64,000 nt of DNA from positions 1-64,000 of the forward strand of contig NZ_CALART010000029.1 of NCBI RefSeq assembly GCF_937888285.1. The letters are read 5' to 3'. Positions within the stretch are counted from its first letter, which is position 1; each line of letters begins with the position of its first letter. A model generated the notes under the pieces. That model ran no database searches and was not told where the DNA came from. It worked only from the letters and a program-made list of their open reading frames with translations. Of this stretch, positions 53,616 to 62,392 are shown in pieces. The DNA is from an uncultured Aquimonas sp. (GTDB lineage: Bacteria > Pseudomonadota > Gammaproteobacteria > Xanthomonadales > Xanthomonadaceae). A program made the position numbers and the translations under genes.

Positions 53616-56600
53616 TCAGGCCAGCGCGCTGGCGCGCGGGGTGCGGTGCCAGGCCGCATACAGGGCCGGCAGGAACAGCAGGGTCAGCGCCGTGGCCACC
53701 AGCAGGCCGCCCATGATCGCCACCGCCATCGGCCCGAAGAAGTCGCTGCGCGACAGCGGGATCATGGCGAGGATGGCGGTCAGCGCGGTCAGCACGATCG
53801 GCCGGAAGCGGCGCACCGTGGCCTCGACGATGGCCTCGACCGGCGAGGCGCCCTCGCCGAGGTCGTGCTCGATCTGGTCCACCAGGATCACCGAGTTGCG
53901 CATGATCATGCCGGCCAGGGCGATGGTACCGAGCATGGCGACGAAGCCGAACGGCCGGTCCAGCAGCAGCAGGAAGGCGGTGACGCCGATCAGACCCAGC
54001 GGTGCGGTCAGCAGCACGATCACCGAATTGCCGACGCTGCGCAGCTGCAGCATCAGCAGGGTGAAGACCACGCCGAAGAACAGCGGCATGCCGGCGGCGA
54101 TCGAGCGCGAGCCGCGGCCCGCATCCTCGACCGAGCCGCCGGCCTCCAGCAGATAGCCCGAGGGCAGCTTGGCGCGAAGCTCGGCCATGTGCGGCGCGAG
54201 CTCGGCCACCGCGGTGGCGGGCTGCACGCCGTCGATGATATCGGCGCGCACGGTGACCGTCGGCAGGCGGTTGCGGTGCCAGACGATGCCTTCCTCGAAG
54301 TCGTACTCCAGCCGAGCGATCTGGCTGAGCGGCACGGTGCCGCCGCGGCTGGTCGGCACCGCCAGGCTGCCCAGCATCGACAGGCTGGCGCGCTCCTCGG
54401 CCGGGCCGCGCAGCAGGATCTGCACCTGCTCGTTGTCCTCGCGCAGGGTGCTGACCGGCGTGCCCGACAGCGAGCCCTGCAGGAACAGGGCGAGCTGGGC
54501 CGAGCTGACGCCCAGCGCGCGCGCGCGCTCCTGCTCGATCTGCAGCCGCACGATCTTGCTGGGCTCCTCCCAGTCGAGGTGCACGTTGAACAGGGCCGGG
54601 TGCGCGCGCATCCGTTCTTCCACGGTGTGGGCGTGCCTGCGCACCAGGTCGATATGCTCCCCGGACACGCGGAACTGCACGGGATAGCCGACCGGGGGGC
54701 CGTTCTCCAGCCGCGAGATGCGGGTGCGCACCTGCGGGAATTGCTGCGGCAGGTTCTCCAGCAGCCAGCTGCGCAGGGCCTCGCGCTCGCTGGTCGAACG
54801 GGTCAGCAGCACGAACTGGGCGAAGCCGGTCTGCGGCAGCTGCTGGTCCAGCGGCAGGTAGAAGCGCGGCGAGCCGGTGCCGATGTAGGCCACGTAGTTC
54901 TCGACGTCCTCGCGCTCGGCTACGAGCGCCTCGAAGCGCCGCGCTTCAGCTTCGGTCGCGGCCAGCGAACTGCCTTCGGCCAGCTTGAAGTCGACCATCA
55001 GCTCCAGCCGCGCCGAGGCCGGGAAGAACTGCTGCGGCACGTAGCGGAACAAGACCAGCGAACCGGCGAACACCAGCACGGTGACCGCGATCACCGTCCA
55101 GTGGCGCTCGACGCACCAGGCCACGACACCACGGAAGCGTCGGTAGAAGGGCTTCTGGTAGGGATCGGGTGCGTGGGTCTGTCCGTCCTTGTGGAAATCG
55201 GGCAGCAGGCGGTCCCCCAGATAGGGCACGAACACCACCGCGGCGATCCACGACACCACCAGCGCCAGGGTCACCACCTCGAAGATCGAGCGCGTGTATT
55301 CGCCGGTGCTGGAGGCCGCGGTGGCGATCGGCAGGAAGCCTGCAGCGGTGATCAGGGTGCCAGTTAGCATCGGAAACGCGGTCGAGGTCCAGGCGAAGGC
55401 TGCTGCGCGCAGCCGGTCCATGCCCTGCTCCATCTTGATGGCCATCATCTCGACCGCGATGATCGCGTCGTCGACCAGCAGGCCCAGCGCCAGCACCAGC
55501 GCGCCCAGCGAGATCTTGTGCAGGCCGATGCCGAAGTAGTGCATGCCGGCGAAGGTCATGGCCAGCACCAGCGGGATCGACAGCGCCACCACCAGGCCGG
55601 TGCGGAAGCCCAGCGAGAAGAAGCTCACCAGCAGGACGATGATCACCGCCTCGGCCAGCACCTGCACGAACTCGCGCACCGAGGCGCGCACCGCCGCCGG
55701 CTGGTCCGACACCTTGCGCAGGCTCATGCCCACGGGAAGGGTCTGCTGCAGGCGCTGGAACTCGGCTTCGAGGCGCTCGCCGAGACGGATGATGTCGCCA
55801 CCGCGGCGCATCGACACCGCGATGCCGATCGCGTGCTCGCCCATGAAGCGCATGCGCGGCTCGGGCGGGTCGGAGAAGCCGCGGAACACCTCGGCCACGT
55901 CGCCGATGCGGAAATCGCGATCGCCGACGCGCAGTGGGAAACCGCGGATGTCCTCGACGTCGTCGAAGCGCCCGGACACGCGCAGACGGATGCGCTCGCC
56001 GGGGGTCTCGAAGAAGCTGGCGTCGGCAACGGCGTTCTGCTCGTCGAGCGCGCGCTGCACGTCCGACAGCGGCAGGCCGAGCGCGGCCAGCTTGGTGTTG
56101 CTGAGCTCGATCCAGATGCGCTCCTGCTGCAGGCCGATCAGCTCGATCTTGCCGACATCGGGCACCCGCACCAGCTCCAGCTCCAGCCGTTCGGCGTAGT
56201 CCTTCAGCGTGGCGTAGTCGAAGCCCTCGCCGGACAGCGCGTAGATGTTGCCGAAGGTGTCGCCGAACTCGTCGTTGAAGAACGGCCCCTGGATGCCGGC
56301 CGGCAGGCTGGGGCGCAGGTCGCCGACCTTCTTGCGCACCTGGTACCAGAGCTCGGGGAGGTCCTTCGAGCGCAGCGAATCCTTGGCCACGAACTGCACC
56401 AGCGATTCGCCGGGACGCGAGTAGGCGCGGATGAACTCGTAGTTGCCGGTCTCCATGAGCTTGCGCTCGACCCGGTCGGTGATCTGGCGGGCCACTTCTT
56501 CAGCGGAAGCGCCCGGCCACAGGGTGCGCACCACCATCACCTTGAAGGTGAAGGGCGGATCCTCGCTCTGGCCGAGCCGGCCGTAGGAGACGATGCCCAT

Positions 56601-56678
56601 GAGCGCCAGCCCGAGCATGGCGTAGACGACCAGGCTGCGGTTGCGCAGGGCCCATTCGGAGAGGTTGAAACCGGTCAT
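53616..56678 (-). CDS. RND efflux transporter permease
   Basis: The 1020-residue inner-membrane pump of the HAE1 (AcrB-like) family starts LSEWALRNRSLVVYAMLGLA and has twelve predicted helices with two large periplasmic loops. The proton-relay aspartates sit in LVLALGLLVDDAIIAVEMMA (TM4). The N-terminal loop PPFTFKVMVVRTLWPGASAE and the mid-protein YTRSIFEVVTLALVVSWIAA are typical. The substrate is unknown. It follows the fusion-protein gene by six bases and is presumably repressed by the divergent TetR regulator. No outer-membrane gene is in this operon; tolC lies downstream on the same strand. Confidence 0.95.
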   Translation of the reverse strand: MTGFNLSEWALRNRSLVVYAMLGLALMGIVSYGRLGQSEDPPFTFKVMVVRTLWPGASAEEVARQITDRVERKLMETGNYEFIRAYSRPGESLVQFVAKDSLRSKDLPELWYQVRKKVGDLRPSLPAGIQGPFFNDEFGDTFGNIYALSGEGFDYATLKDYAERLELELVRVPDVGKIELIGLQQERIWIELSNTKLAALGLPLSDVQRALDEQNAVADASFFETPGERIRLRVSGRFDDVEDIRGFPLRVGDRDFRIGDVAEVFRGFSDPPEPRMRFMGEHAIGIAVSMRRGGDIIRLGERLEAEFQRLQQTLPVGMSLRKVSDQPAAVRASVREFVQVLAEAVIIVLLVSFFSLGFRTGLVVALSIPLVLAMTFAGMHYFGIGLHKISLGALVLALGLLVDDAIIAVEMMAIKMEQGMDRLRAAAFAWTSTAFPMLTGTLITAAGFLPIATAASSTGEYTRSIFEVVTLALVVSWIAAVVFVPYLGDRLLPDFHKDGQTHAPDPYQKPFYRRFRGVVAWCVERHWTVIAVTVLVFAGSLVLFRYVPQQFFPASARLELMVDFKLAEGSSLAATEAEARRFEALVAEREDVENYVAYIGTGSPRFYLPLDQQLPQTGFAQFVLLTRSTSEREALRSWLLENLPQQFPQVRTRISRLENGPPVGYPVQFRVSGEHIDLVRRHAHTVEERMRAHPALFNVHLDWEEPSKIVRLQIEQERARALGVSSAQLALFLQGSLSGTPVSTLREDNEQVQILLRGPAEERASLSMLGSLAVPTSRGGTVPLSQIARLEYDFEEGIVWHRNRLPTVTVRADIIDGVQPATAVAELAPHMAELRAKLPSGYLLEAGGSVEDAGRGSRSIAAGMPLFFGVVFTLLMLQLRSVGNSVIVLLTAPLGLIGVTAFLLLLDRPFGFVAMLGTIALAGMIMRNSVILVDQIEHDLGEGASPVEAIVEATVRRFRPIVLTALTAILAMIPLSRSDFFGPMAVAIMGGLLVATALTLLFLPALYAAWHRTPRASALA

Positions 56679-56684
56679 GGCGGC

Positions 56685-57815
56685 TTACTGCCCGGCGACA
56701 AGATCGAGCGGGCGGTTGTCGCGATCGACCGGGCGGATCGCCTGGCCGTCGCGCAGCAGGTGCACGCCGCCGGCGACGATCCAGTCCTGCGCTCCGACGC
56801 CAGCCAGCACGGGGACGCTGGTCTCACCGTAGGCGCCCACCTGCACGGCCCGTTTCTGCACCGTGCCGCTGGCGGGATCGAAGCGCAGCACGTAGGGCTT
56901 GCCTTCGCTGGCCGATACCGCACCGAGGGGCAGGCGCAGCTCGGCGGCCGCGACGCCGTTGAGGAAGACCCGCGCGCTCTGGCCGAGCTCGACGCCCTCG
57001 GTGGTGTCAGCGATCGCGACGCGGGCGGCGTAGGTGCGCGAGGCGGCGTCGGCGGCCGGCGCCAGCTCGCGGATGCGGCCGCCGAGTGCGCGCTCGCGCT
57101 GCGACCACAGGCGGATCTGCACCGGCTGGTCCAGTGCGACCTGCGCGATCGCGTGCTCTGGGATCGCGATCGCGACCTCACGCTCGCCGTCCTCGGCCAG
57201 CACGAACACCGCCTGACCGGCGGCGACGACCTGCCCGGCCTCGGCCAGGCGTTGCGCGATCACCCCGGCGGCGGGCGCACGCAGCACCGCATAGCCGGCC
57301 TGGTTGCGCGCGACTTCCAGCTGGGCGCGGGCGGCTTCCACCTGCGATTCGGCCGCGCGCAGCCGCGCCTGTGCGCCGTCGAAGGCCGAGGCGCTGGCCA
57401 GTCCCCGTTCGCGCAGGGACTGCTGGCGCGCGAACTCGGACTGGGCCAGCACCCGATCCGACTCGGCCGCAGCCAGCCGGGCGCGATTGGCGTCGACCTG
57501 CAGGCCCAGGTCCTCGGGTTCGAGCTCGGCCAGCGGCTGGTCGCGAGCCACGCGCTCACCGACCTCAACCAGGCGCCGACTGATCTTGCCTCCGACACGG
57601 AAGGCCAGTGCCGGCTCGTGGCGCGCGCGTATCTCGCCGGCATAGGCGCTGAAGCCGGCCTCGTCCGCCTGCGGCTGCACGACGATCGCGGGGCGCACCG
57701 GGTCCGGCGCGGTGGGCTCGCTGCCGCAGCCGGCGAGCAGTGCGCCGATGCCCAGGAGAAGTGCGGTGGAACCAGGCAAGTGCGCGCGGCGGCGCGGACG
57801 CGAAGGCGTGTCCAT
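56685..57815 (-). CDS. RND efflux periplasmic adaptor lipoprotein
   Basis: This 376-residue membrane fusion protein has a lipobox (LLAGC, cysteine 30), so it is probably anchored to the inner membrane. Domains in order are beta-barrel start, lipoyl half (GGKISRRLVEVGERVARDQP), alpha-helical hairpin (about 100-180), second lipoyl half (VLRAPAAGVIAQRLAEAGQV), beta-barrel and membrane-proximal domain. It links the pump to a TolC-type channel. I chose ATG 57815 because the upstream frame only adds eight residues from a TTG. It shares a 101-base control region with the divergent tetR gene. Confidence 0.92.
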   Translation of the reverse strand: MDTPSRPRRRAHLPGSTALLLGIGALLAGCGSEPTAPDPVRPAIVVQPQADEAGFSAYAGEIRARHEPALAFRVGGKISRRLVEVGERVARDQPLAELEPEDLGLQVDANRARLAAAESDRVLAQSEFARQQSLRERGLASASAFDGAQARLRAAESQVEAARAQLEVARNQAGYAVLRAPAAGVIAQRLAEAGQVVAAGQAVFVLAEDGEREVAIAIPEHAIAQVALDQPVQIRLWSQRERALGGRIRELAPAADAASRTYAARVAIADTTEGVELGQSARVFLNGVAAAELRLPLGAVSASEGKPYVLRFDPASGTVQKRAVQVGAYGETSVPVLAGVGAQDWIVAGGVHLLRDGQAIRPVDRDNRPLDLVAGQ

Positions 57816-57863
57816 GGCGAGGACTCGATCGGAAGGCAAGGATGGTCGGGCAGAGCCTAGGAT

Positions 57864-57890
57864 TAAAATACTGACCAGTCCAGTATTTTA
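57864..57890. promoter_or_regulatory. palindromic operator between the RND operon and tetR
   Basis: TAAAATACTG (57864-57873) and CAGTATTTTA (57881-57890) are perfect 10-base inverted arms around ACCAGTC. The whole is a 27-base AT-rich palindrome midway between two divergent starts, which is the expected binding site for the TetR product controlling both transcripts. Confidence 0.8.
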
Positions 57891-57916
57891 TTTGTGAGTG
57901 CGGCTAGACTAGACCA

Positions 57917-58558
57917 ATGCAAGTCCAACGCTCCGCCAAAGGCCCCGGCCGCCCCAAGGATCCCGAGAAGCGCGCCGCCATCCTCGATGCCGCCAAGCGC
58001 CTGTTTCCGCTGCGCGGTTTCGACGGCGTCAGCATGGATGCAATCGCGACCGAGGCCGGTGTGTCCAAGCTCACCGTCTACAGCCACTTCAGCGACAAGG
58101 ACACGCTGTTCGCCGAAACGGTCAAGGCCAAGTGCGAGGAGCAGCTGCCGGAATCGGTGTTCCGCGCCGAGCCCGGGCGCGGCACGATGCGCGAGCAGCT
58201 GCGGGCAATTGCCACTGGCTTCCACAGCCTGATCCTGTCGCCGGAATCGGTGAGCTTCTACCGGATGATGGCGGCCCAGGGCGAAGCCAACGGCAAGCTG
58301 GCCGAGCTGTTCTACGCCGCAGGGCCACGCCGCATCCTTGATGCCTGCGAAGCCTTCCTGACCGCCGCCAGCCGCGCGGGCAGCCTCGACGTGCCGGATC
58401 CGCGCCGTGCAGCCGGACACTTCTTCTGCCTGATCAAGGGCGAGGCGCATATGCGGCAGCTGATCGGCTGCCCGCTTTGCGGCAGCGACTGCGAAGGCCC
58501 GGAACACATCGAGAGCGTCCTCGATCTGTTCCTGCGGGCCTACGCGCCACGCGGCTGA
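57917..58558 (+). CDS. TetR/AcrR family transcriptional regulator
   Basis: The 213-residue repressor has an N-terminal TetR helix-turn-helix (RAAILDAAKRLFPLRGFDGV, SMDAIATEAGVSKLTVYSHF, SDKDTLFAETV; residues 18-72) after a basic GRPKDPEK arm. The C-terminal ligand domain matches AcrR-type regulators of efflux pumps and carries two cysteine pairs (GCPLCGSDCEG) near residue 185. It is divergent from the RND pump operon and next to a perfect palindrome, so autoregulation and repression of the pump are expected. The inducer is unknown. Confidence 0.92.
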   Translation: MQVQRSAKGPGRPKDPEKRAAILDAAKRLFPLRGFDGVSMDAIATEAGVSKLTVYSHFSDKDTLFAETVKAKCEEQLPESVFRAEPGRGTMREQLRAIATGFHSLILSPESVSFYRMMAAQGEANGKLAELFYAAGPRRILDACEAFLTAASRAGSLDVPDPRRAAGHFFCLIKGEAHMRQLIGCPLCGSDCEGPEHIESVLDLFLRAYAPRG

Positions 58559-58652
58559 CGGCGGCAGGCCGGACGCGGCAGCGCTGCCCTGTACGACCGA
58601 CTCGCAGACCCAGGCCCAGGCCCACCTGCGGATCCAGCGGAGCTCGCCGCCC

Positions 58653-59147
58653 TCAGGCGGCGCGCTCAAGCCGCGGTGCCAGCGGGCCGGGCCGCAGGCG
58701 ATAGCGCGGCAGCGCGCTGATGCTGGCCCGCCGGGGTCTGAGATCGATGTCCGCCCATACGCCGCCGAGCTGCGCGCGCAGGTCGGGGTCGCCGGCCCGC
58801 AGTCTTGAGACCAGCACCACCGGCCCCTGCGCGCGCAGATGCAGAAACGCGTCCAGCAGGCGCAGTCCTCGCCGGAGCCGGATCAAGGCATGCAGGTCGC
58901 CGCCGTTGGCCGCGTCCAGCACGAGACCGAGCAGGCGCCCGCACAGCTCAAGGGCGCATTCGTCCGCACTCGCCAGCTGCTCCAGCAGGGCCAAGGACTC
59001 GCGGTGGGCGCCGAGCATCTCGCCGAGGGCGCCGCGGCGCGTCGCCGCTCTGGCGCAGGCCTCGCCCAGCCCGATGAACAGCGGCGGCGCGGTCTCCGCG
59101 GCGGGCGGGATGATGGCCGGGCCATCGGTGAGCGCAGGGCGATTCAT
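58653..59147 (-). CDS. hypothetical protein
   Basis: This 164-residue protein is one I do not recognise. From ATG 59147 it reads a Pro/Ala-rich N-terminus (ALTDGPAIIPPAAETAPPLF), then mostly leucine/alanine helices (MLGAHRESLALLEQLASADE, LCGRLLGLVLDAANGGDL) and a basic arginine-rich C-terminus (RPRRASISALPRYRLRPGPL). No signal peptide or metal motif is visible. The frame extends further upstream without protein-like sequence. The composition is consistent with a real soluble protein, but coding status is not proven. It is convergent with tetR. Confidence 0.5.
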   Translation of the reverse strand: MNRPALTDGPAIIPPAAETAPPLFIGLGEACARAATRRGALGEMLGAHRESLALLEQLASADECALELCGRLLGLVLDAANGGDLHALIRLRRGLRLLDAFLHLRAQGPVVLVSRLRAGDPDLRAQLGGVWADIDLRPRRASISALPRYRLRPGPLAPRLERAA

Positions 59148-59349
59148 GGGATTCCGATGACCGTCTCGGTGGGTGCAAGGCGCGCACCATGGCACCCGGA
59201 AGCTGAACGGCGCGCGCACGCGCTCACCCGGCCCGAAAGCCTGCTCAAGTGTTTGAGCGCACGACCAAATGCGGCCGAGCGTCGAGTGACCGGTGGCGCC
59301 GGCTTCTGCTAGTGAGTTAACTGTTTGTTGCAATTGTCGGGAGTAAATT

Positions 59350-59367
59350 TGCCGTTAATCAACGGCA
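59350..59367 (+). other. hairpin in the leader of the SPFH gene
   Basis: TGCCGTT and AACGGCA form a perfect 7-bp stem with loop AATC in an AT-rich stretch (about 59310-59410) upstream of the SPFH gene. The 281-base gap 59148-59428 has no other gene. The AT-rich section probably holds the promoter, but no clean -35/-10 pair is visible. Confidence 0.4.
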
Positions 59368-59428
59368 GCGTAAGCTGTTGAAACGTGTTTCTCATCCGGA
59401 TTCGCGATATCCAGCGCAAGGCATTGAC

Positions 59429-59881
59429 GTGATTAGCTTTCCGGCCCTCCCTGTCCTGCTGAGTCTCGGCCTGCTCGCCTTCGTGCTGGCAGGGCTGCGG
59501 CGGGTGCCCGAGGGCTGTGCCTACACGGTCCGACGCTTTGGCCGCTATGCGCGCACCCTGCCGCCCGGGCTGCGCTTCGTGCTGCCGCTGGTGGAGCGGA
59601 TCGGCCAGCGCGTCAGCTTGATCGGCCACACCGTCACCCTGCACGACGCCCCGCTGAAGGGCGCGCTCTACTACCAGATCATCGATCCCCGCCAGGCCGG
59701 CGAAGCGCTGGAAAGCATCGACCAGCTGGTCGAGCGCACCGCCAGCGAAACCCTGCGCGGCATGTCGGCGCCGGAAGCGTGTGAGCCGGGCTTCGACCAG
59801 CGCGTCCGCCAGCGGCTCAACCAGGCGCTGGCGGATCGCGGCCTGCGCGTTGTCCGCTGCGTGCTGCCGGCGGCTGGCTGA
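59429..59881 (+). CDS. short SPFH/Band-7 domain membrane protein
   Basis: The 150-residue protein has one N-terminal transmembrane helix (FPALPVLLSLGLLAFVLAGL). It continues with the opening of an SPFH domain (VPEGCAYTVRRFGRYARTLP, PGLRFVLPLVERIGQRVSL), then YYQIIDPRQAGEALESIDQL. Stomatin and QmcA proteins are about twice as long, with coiled-coil oligomerisation tails; here the protein stops after the Band-7 core. GTG 59429 has AAGG seven bases upstream; TTG 59378 is an alternative start. It probably forms a membrane complex; the partner is unknown. rsmG follows about 90 bases later. Confidence 0.8.
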   Translation: MISFPALPVLLSLGLLAFVLAGLRRVPEGCAYTVRRFGRYARTLPPGLRFVLPLVERIGQRVSLIGHTVTLHDAPLKGALYYQIIDPRQAGEALESIDQLVERTASETLRGMSAPEACEPGFDQRVRQRLNQALADRGLRVVRCVLPAAG

Positions 59882-59972
59882 GCGCTGCACGGCCGCGGCG
59901 GCGGCCCACTGATTTGCGTCGCAGCAGGCCCCTGCCGATACTTGCGCCCCCTTTGGCGGCGCGCATTCTCTC

Positions 59973-60629
59973 TTGAGCTCTTTCCCCGACCTGCCCGGCC
60001 CGATCTCCGAGCTCGCTCCGCGACTGCGCGACGGCCTGCGGGCGTTCGGGCTGGACGAGGCGCTCGTGCCCAGCCTGCTCGCCTATCTCGCCCTTCTGCA
60101 GAAATGGAATGGCGCCTACAACCTCACCGCAGTACGCGATCCGCAGCAGATGCTGGGGCTGCACCTGTTGGATTCGCTGAGCATCCTGGCCGACGTCCCC
60201 GAGGGCGACTTGATCGACATCGGCAGCGGTGCCGGCCTGCCCGGGATTCCGCTGGCCATCGTGCGCCCGCAGCTTGCGGTGAGCCTGGTCGAGCCGGTCG
60301 GCAAGAAGGCGCGCTTCCTGCGCGAAGTCGTTCGCCAGCTGAAGCTTGCCAACGTCCGCGTGTTCGACTGTCGCGCCGAGCAGGTCGATGAACCCGGACG
60401 CTACGACTGTCTCTCGGCCCGCGCCTTGGGTAGTCTTGCCCAGCTCATCGCCTTCGGCGGGCACCTTCTGAAGCCGGATGGCCGCCTTCTGGCCATGAAG
60501 GGCCAGTGGCCTGCGGACGAGCTGGCGGTGCTGCCGACGGGCTGGGTGCTGGAGCGCTCGCGTCGGCTGGAGGTGCCCGAGGTCGAGGGCGAACGCCACC
60601 TGCTGGTGCTGAAGCGGGAGACGGCATGA
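59973..60629 (+). CDS. rsmG: 16S rRNA (guanine-527-N7)-methyltransferase RsmG
   Basis: The 218-residue SAM-dependent enzyme (formerly GidB) modifies G527 of 16S rRNA; its loss gives low-level streptomycin resistance. Motifs are YLALLQKWNGAYNLTAVRDP, HLLDSLSIL, LIDIGSGAGLPGIPLAIVRP and LVEPVGKKARFLREV. The frame begins with TTG (SSFPDLPGP) and no better start is visible. Its stop overlaps an ATG that could begin parA. The rsmG-parA-parB order is typical of origin-proximal regions. Confidence 0.95.
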   Translation: MSSFPDLPGPISELAPRLRDGLRAFGLDEALVPSLLAYLALLQKWNGAYNLTAVRDPQQMLGLHLLDSLSILADVPEGDLIDIGSGAGLPGIPLAIVRPQLAVSLVEPVGKKARFLREVVRQLKLANVRVFDCRAEQVDEPGRYDCLSARALGSLAQLIAFGGHLLKPDGRLLAMKGQWPADELAVLPTGWVLERSRRLEVPEVEGERHLLVLKRETA

Positions 60630-60697
60630 GCGGCGACGGCACGCATCCTGCGACGATGGCGCAGGCGGACGGCACGGCAGCACAGCACGGAGTCGAG

Positions 60698-61486
60698 ATG
60701 GCCCGGATCATCGCAATCGCCAACCAGAAGGGTGGCGTCGGCAAGACCACGACTGCGGTCAACCTTGCGGCGGCGCTGGCCGAGGCGCGCAAGCGCGTTC
60801 TCCTGGTCGACATGGACCCGCAGGGCAATGCCACCATGGCCAGCGGCGTCGAGAAGAACGAGGTCGCGCACACTGGCTGTGACGTGCTGCTTGAGGAAGT
60901 GCCGATCGCCGACGCCATCGTCGGCTCCTCCGGCGGCTTCGACGTGCTGCCCGGCAACACCGACCTGACCGCGGCCGAAGTGAAGCTGATGGACGCCATG
61001 GCGCGCGAGCAGCGCCTGAAGGAGTGCCTGGCCCAGGTCGCCGACCGCTACCAGTACATCCTGATCGACTGTCCGCCTTCGCTGAACCTCCTCACCTTGA
61101 ACGCGCTGACCGCCGCCCACGGCGTGCTGGTGCCGATGCAGTGCGAATACTTCGCGCTGGAAGGTCTGTCGGCGCTGATGGACACGATCCGCGCGGTGAA
61201 GACGCGACTGAACCCGCAGCTGGAGGTCGAGGGCATCCTGCGGACCATGTACGACGTCCGCAACAACCTCGCCAATGATGTGTCCGCCCAGCTGACCCAG
61301 CACTTCGGCGACAAGGTGTTCCGCACCATGATCCCGCGCAACGTGCGCGTGGCCGAGGCGCCCAGCCACGGCCAAAGCATCATCAGCTACGACCGCAGCT
61401 CCCGCGGCAGCATCGCCTACCTCGGCCTTGCCGGCGAGATGATCCGCCGCGAGAAGCATCCCGCGGCACTTACCGAACACCATTGA
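60698..61486 (+). CDS. parA: chromosome-partitioning ATPase ParA (Soj)
   Basis: This 262-residue deviant-Walker ATPase segregates origins together with ParB. It starts MARIIAIANQKGGVGKTTTA with the signature lysines at 11 and 16. It continues VLLVDMDPQGNATMASGV, ILIDCPPSLNLLTLNALTAA and FALEGLSALMDTI. I chose ATG 60698 (CGGAG five bases upstream, family N-terminus). An in-frame ATG at 60626, overlapping the rsmG stop, would add 24 non-conserved residues. parB starts 12 bases after the stop. Confidence 0.95.
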   Translation: MARIIAIANQKGGVGKTTTAVNLAAALAEARKRVLLVDMDPQGNATMASGVEKNEVAHTGCDVLLEEVPIADAIVGSSGGFDVLPGNTDLTAAEVKLMDAMAREQRLKECLAQVADRYQYILIDCPPSLNLLTLNALTAAHGVLVPMQCEYFALEGLSALMDTIRAVKTRLNPQLEVEGILRTMYDVRNNLANDVSAQLTQHFGDKVFRTMIPRNVRVAEAPSHGQSIISYDRSSRGSIAYLGLAGEMIRREKHPAALTEHH

Positions 61487-61498
61487 CCAAGGCCTGAC

Positions 61499-62359
61499 AT
61501 GAGTGCCAAGAAGCGCGGCCTCGGCCGCGGCCTGGACGCCCTGCTGGGCGGCGGCAACGACCGCGCAAGCAGCGAACCGGAGCGCCTGCGCGAGCTGCCG
61601 ATCGAATCCCTGCAGCCCGGAAAGTACCAGCCGCGCAGCCACATGGACCGCGAGCGCCTGCAGGAGCTCGCGGACTCGATCCGCGCGCAGGGCCTGATCC
61701 AGCCGATCATCGTGCGGCCGATCGCCCGCGACCGCTACGAGATCATTGCCGGCGAGCGCCGCTGGCGCGCCGCCCAGCTCGCCGAGCTGCGCGAGGTGCC
61801 CTGCGTGGTGCGCGAGAGCGACGACCACGCCGCCCTGGCGATGGCGCTGATCGAGAACATCCAGCGCGAGGACCTGAATCCACTCGAAGAGGCGCTGGCC
61901 CTGCAGCGCCTGATCGACGAGTTCCAGCTGACCCACCAGCAGACCGCGGAAGCCGTGGGTCGCTCGCGCGCGGCGGTCAGCAATCTGCTGCGCCTGCTGG
62001 AGTTGCCCGAACCGATCCGCAAGCTGGTCGAAGCGCGGCGCATCGAGATGGGCCACGCGCGCGCGCTGCTGACCCTGCCGGCGGACAAGGCCGAGGCGCT
62101 GGCGCGCCAGGCCGCCGAGGAGCAGTGGTCGGTGCGCGAGATCGAGCGCCGCGTGCAGGCGATCCAGCGCGGCGAGAGCCAGCCGGCGCCGATGCCGAAG
62201 AAGCCCGACCCGGACATCCAGAACCTGGAGCGCGAACTCGGCGAGCTGCTGTCCGCCAAGGTCGCCGTACAGCACGGCCGCGGCGGCCGCGGCAAGCTGG
62301 TGGTGCAGTACTTCAGCCTCGACGAGCTCGAAGGCATCCTGGAGAAGATCCGCCGCTGA
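61499..62359 (+). CDS. parB: chromosome-partitioning protein ParB (Spo0J)
   Basis: This 286-residue CTP-dependent DNA clamp binds parS. The N-terminal KKRGLGRGLDALLGG motif stimulates ParA. The CTPase core has LQPGKYQPR, LADSIRAQGLIQPIIVRP and the GERRWRAAQLAEL box with ALIENIQREDLNPLEEA. The HTH is TAEAVGRSRAAVSNLLRLL, and a C-terminal dimerisation zipper is present. No consensus parS site was found in the window. It forms an operon with parA. Confidence 0.96.
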   Translation: MSAKKRGLGRGLDALLGGGNDRASSEPERLRELPIESLQPGKYQPRSHMDRERLQELADSIRAQGLIQPIIVRPIARDRYEIIAGERRWRAAQLAELREVPCVVRESDDHAALAMALIENIQREDLNPLEEALALQRLIDEFQLTHQQTAEAVGRSRAAVSNLLRLLELPEPIRKLVEARRIEMGHARALLTLPADKAEALARQAAEEQWSVREIERRVQAIQRGESQPAPMPKKPDPDIQNLERELGELLSAKVAVQHGRGGRGKLVVQYFSLDELEGILEKIRR

Positions 62360-62392
62360 GGCGCGAGCGGACTTCGCGATGGCCGAGGCTTC

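Noticed and set aside
59381..59392. GAAACGTGTTTC near parAB as a parS site
   Set aside because: The parS consensus has arms in the opposite order around CACGTG (TGTTTCACGTGAAACA). Only the inverted half-site letters match, so it does not qualify.
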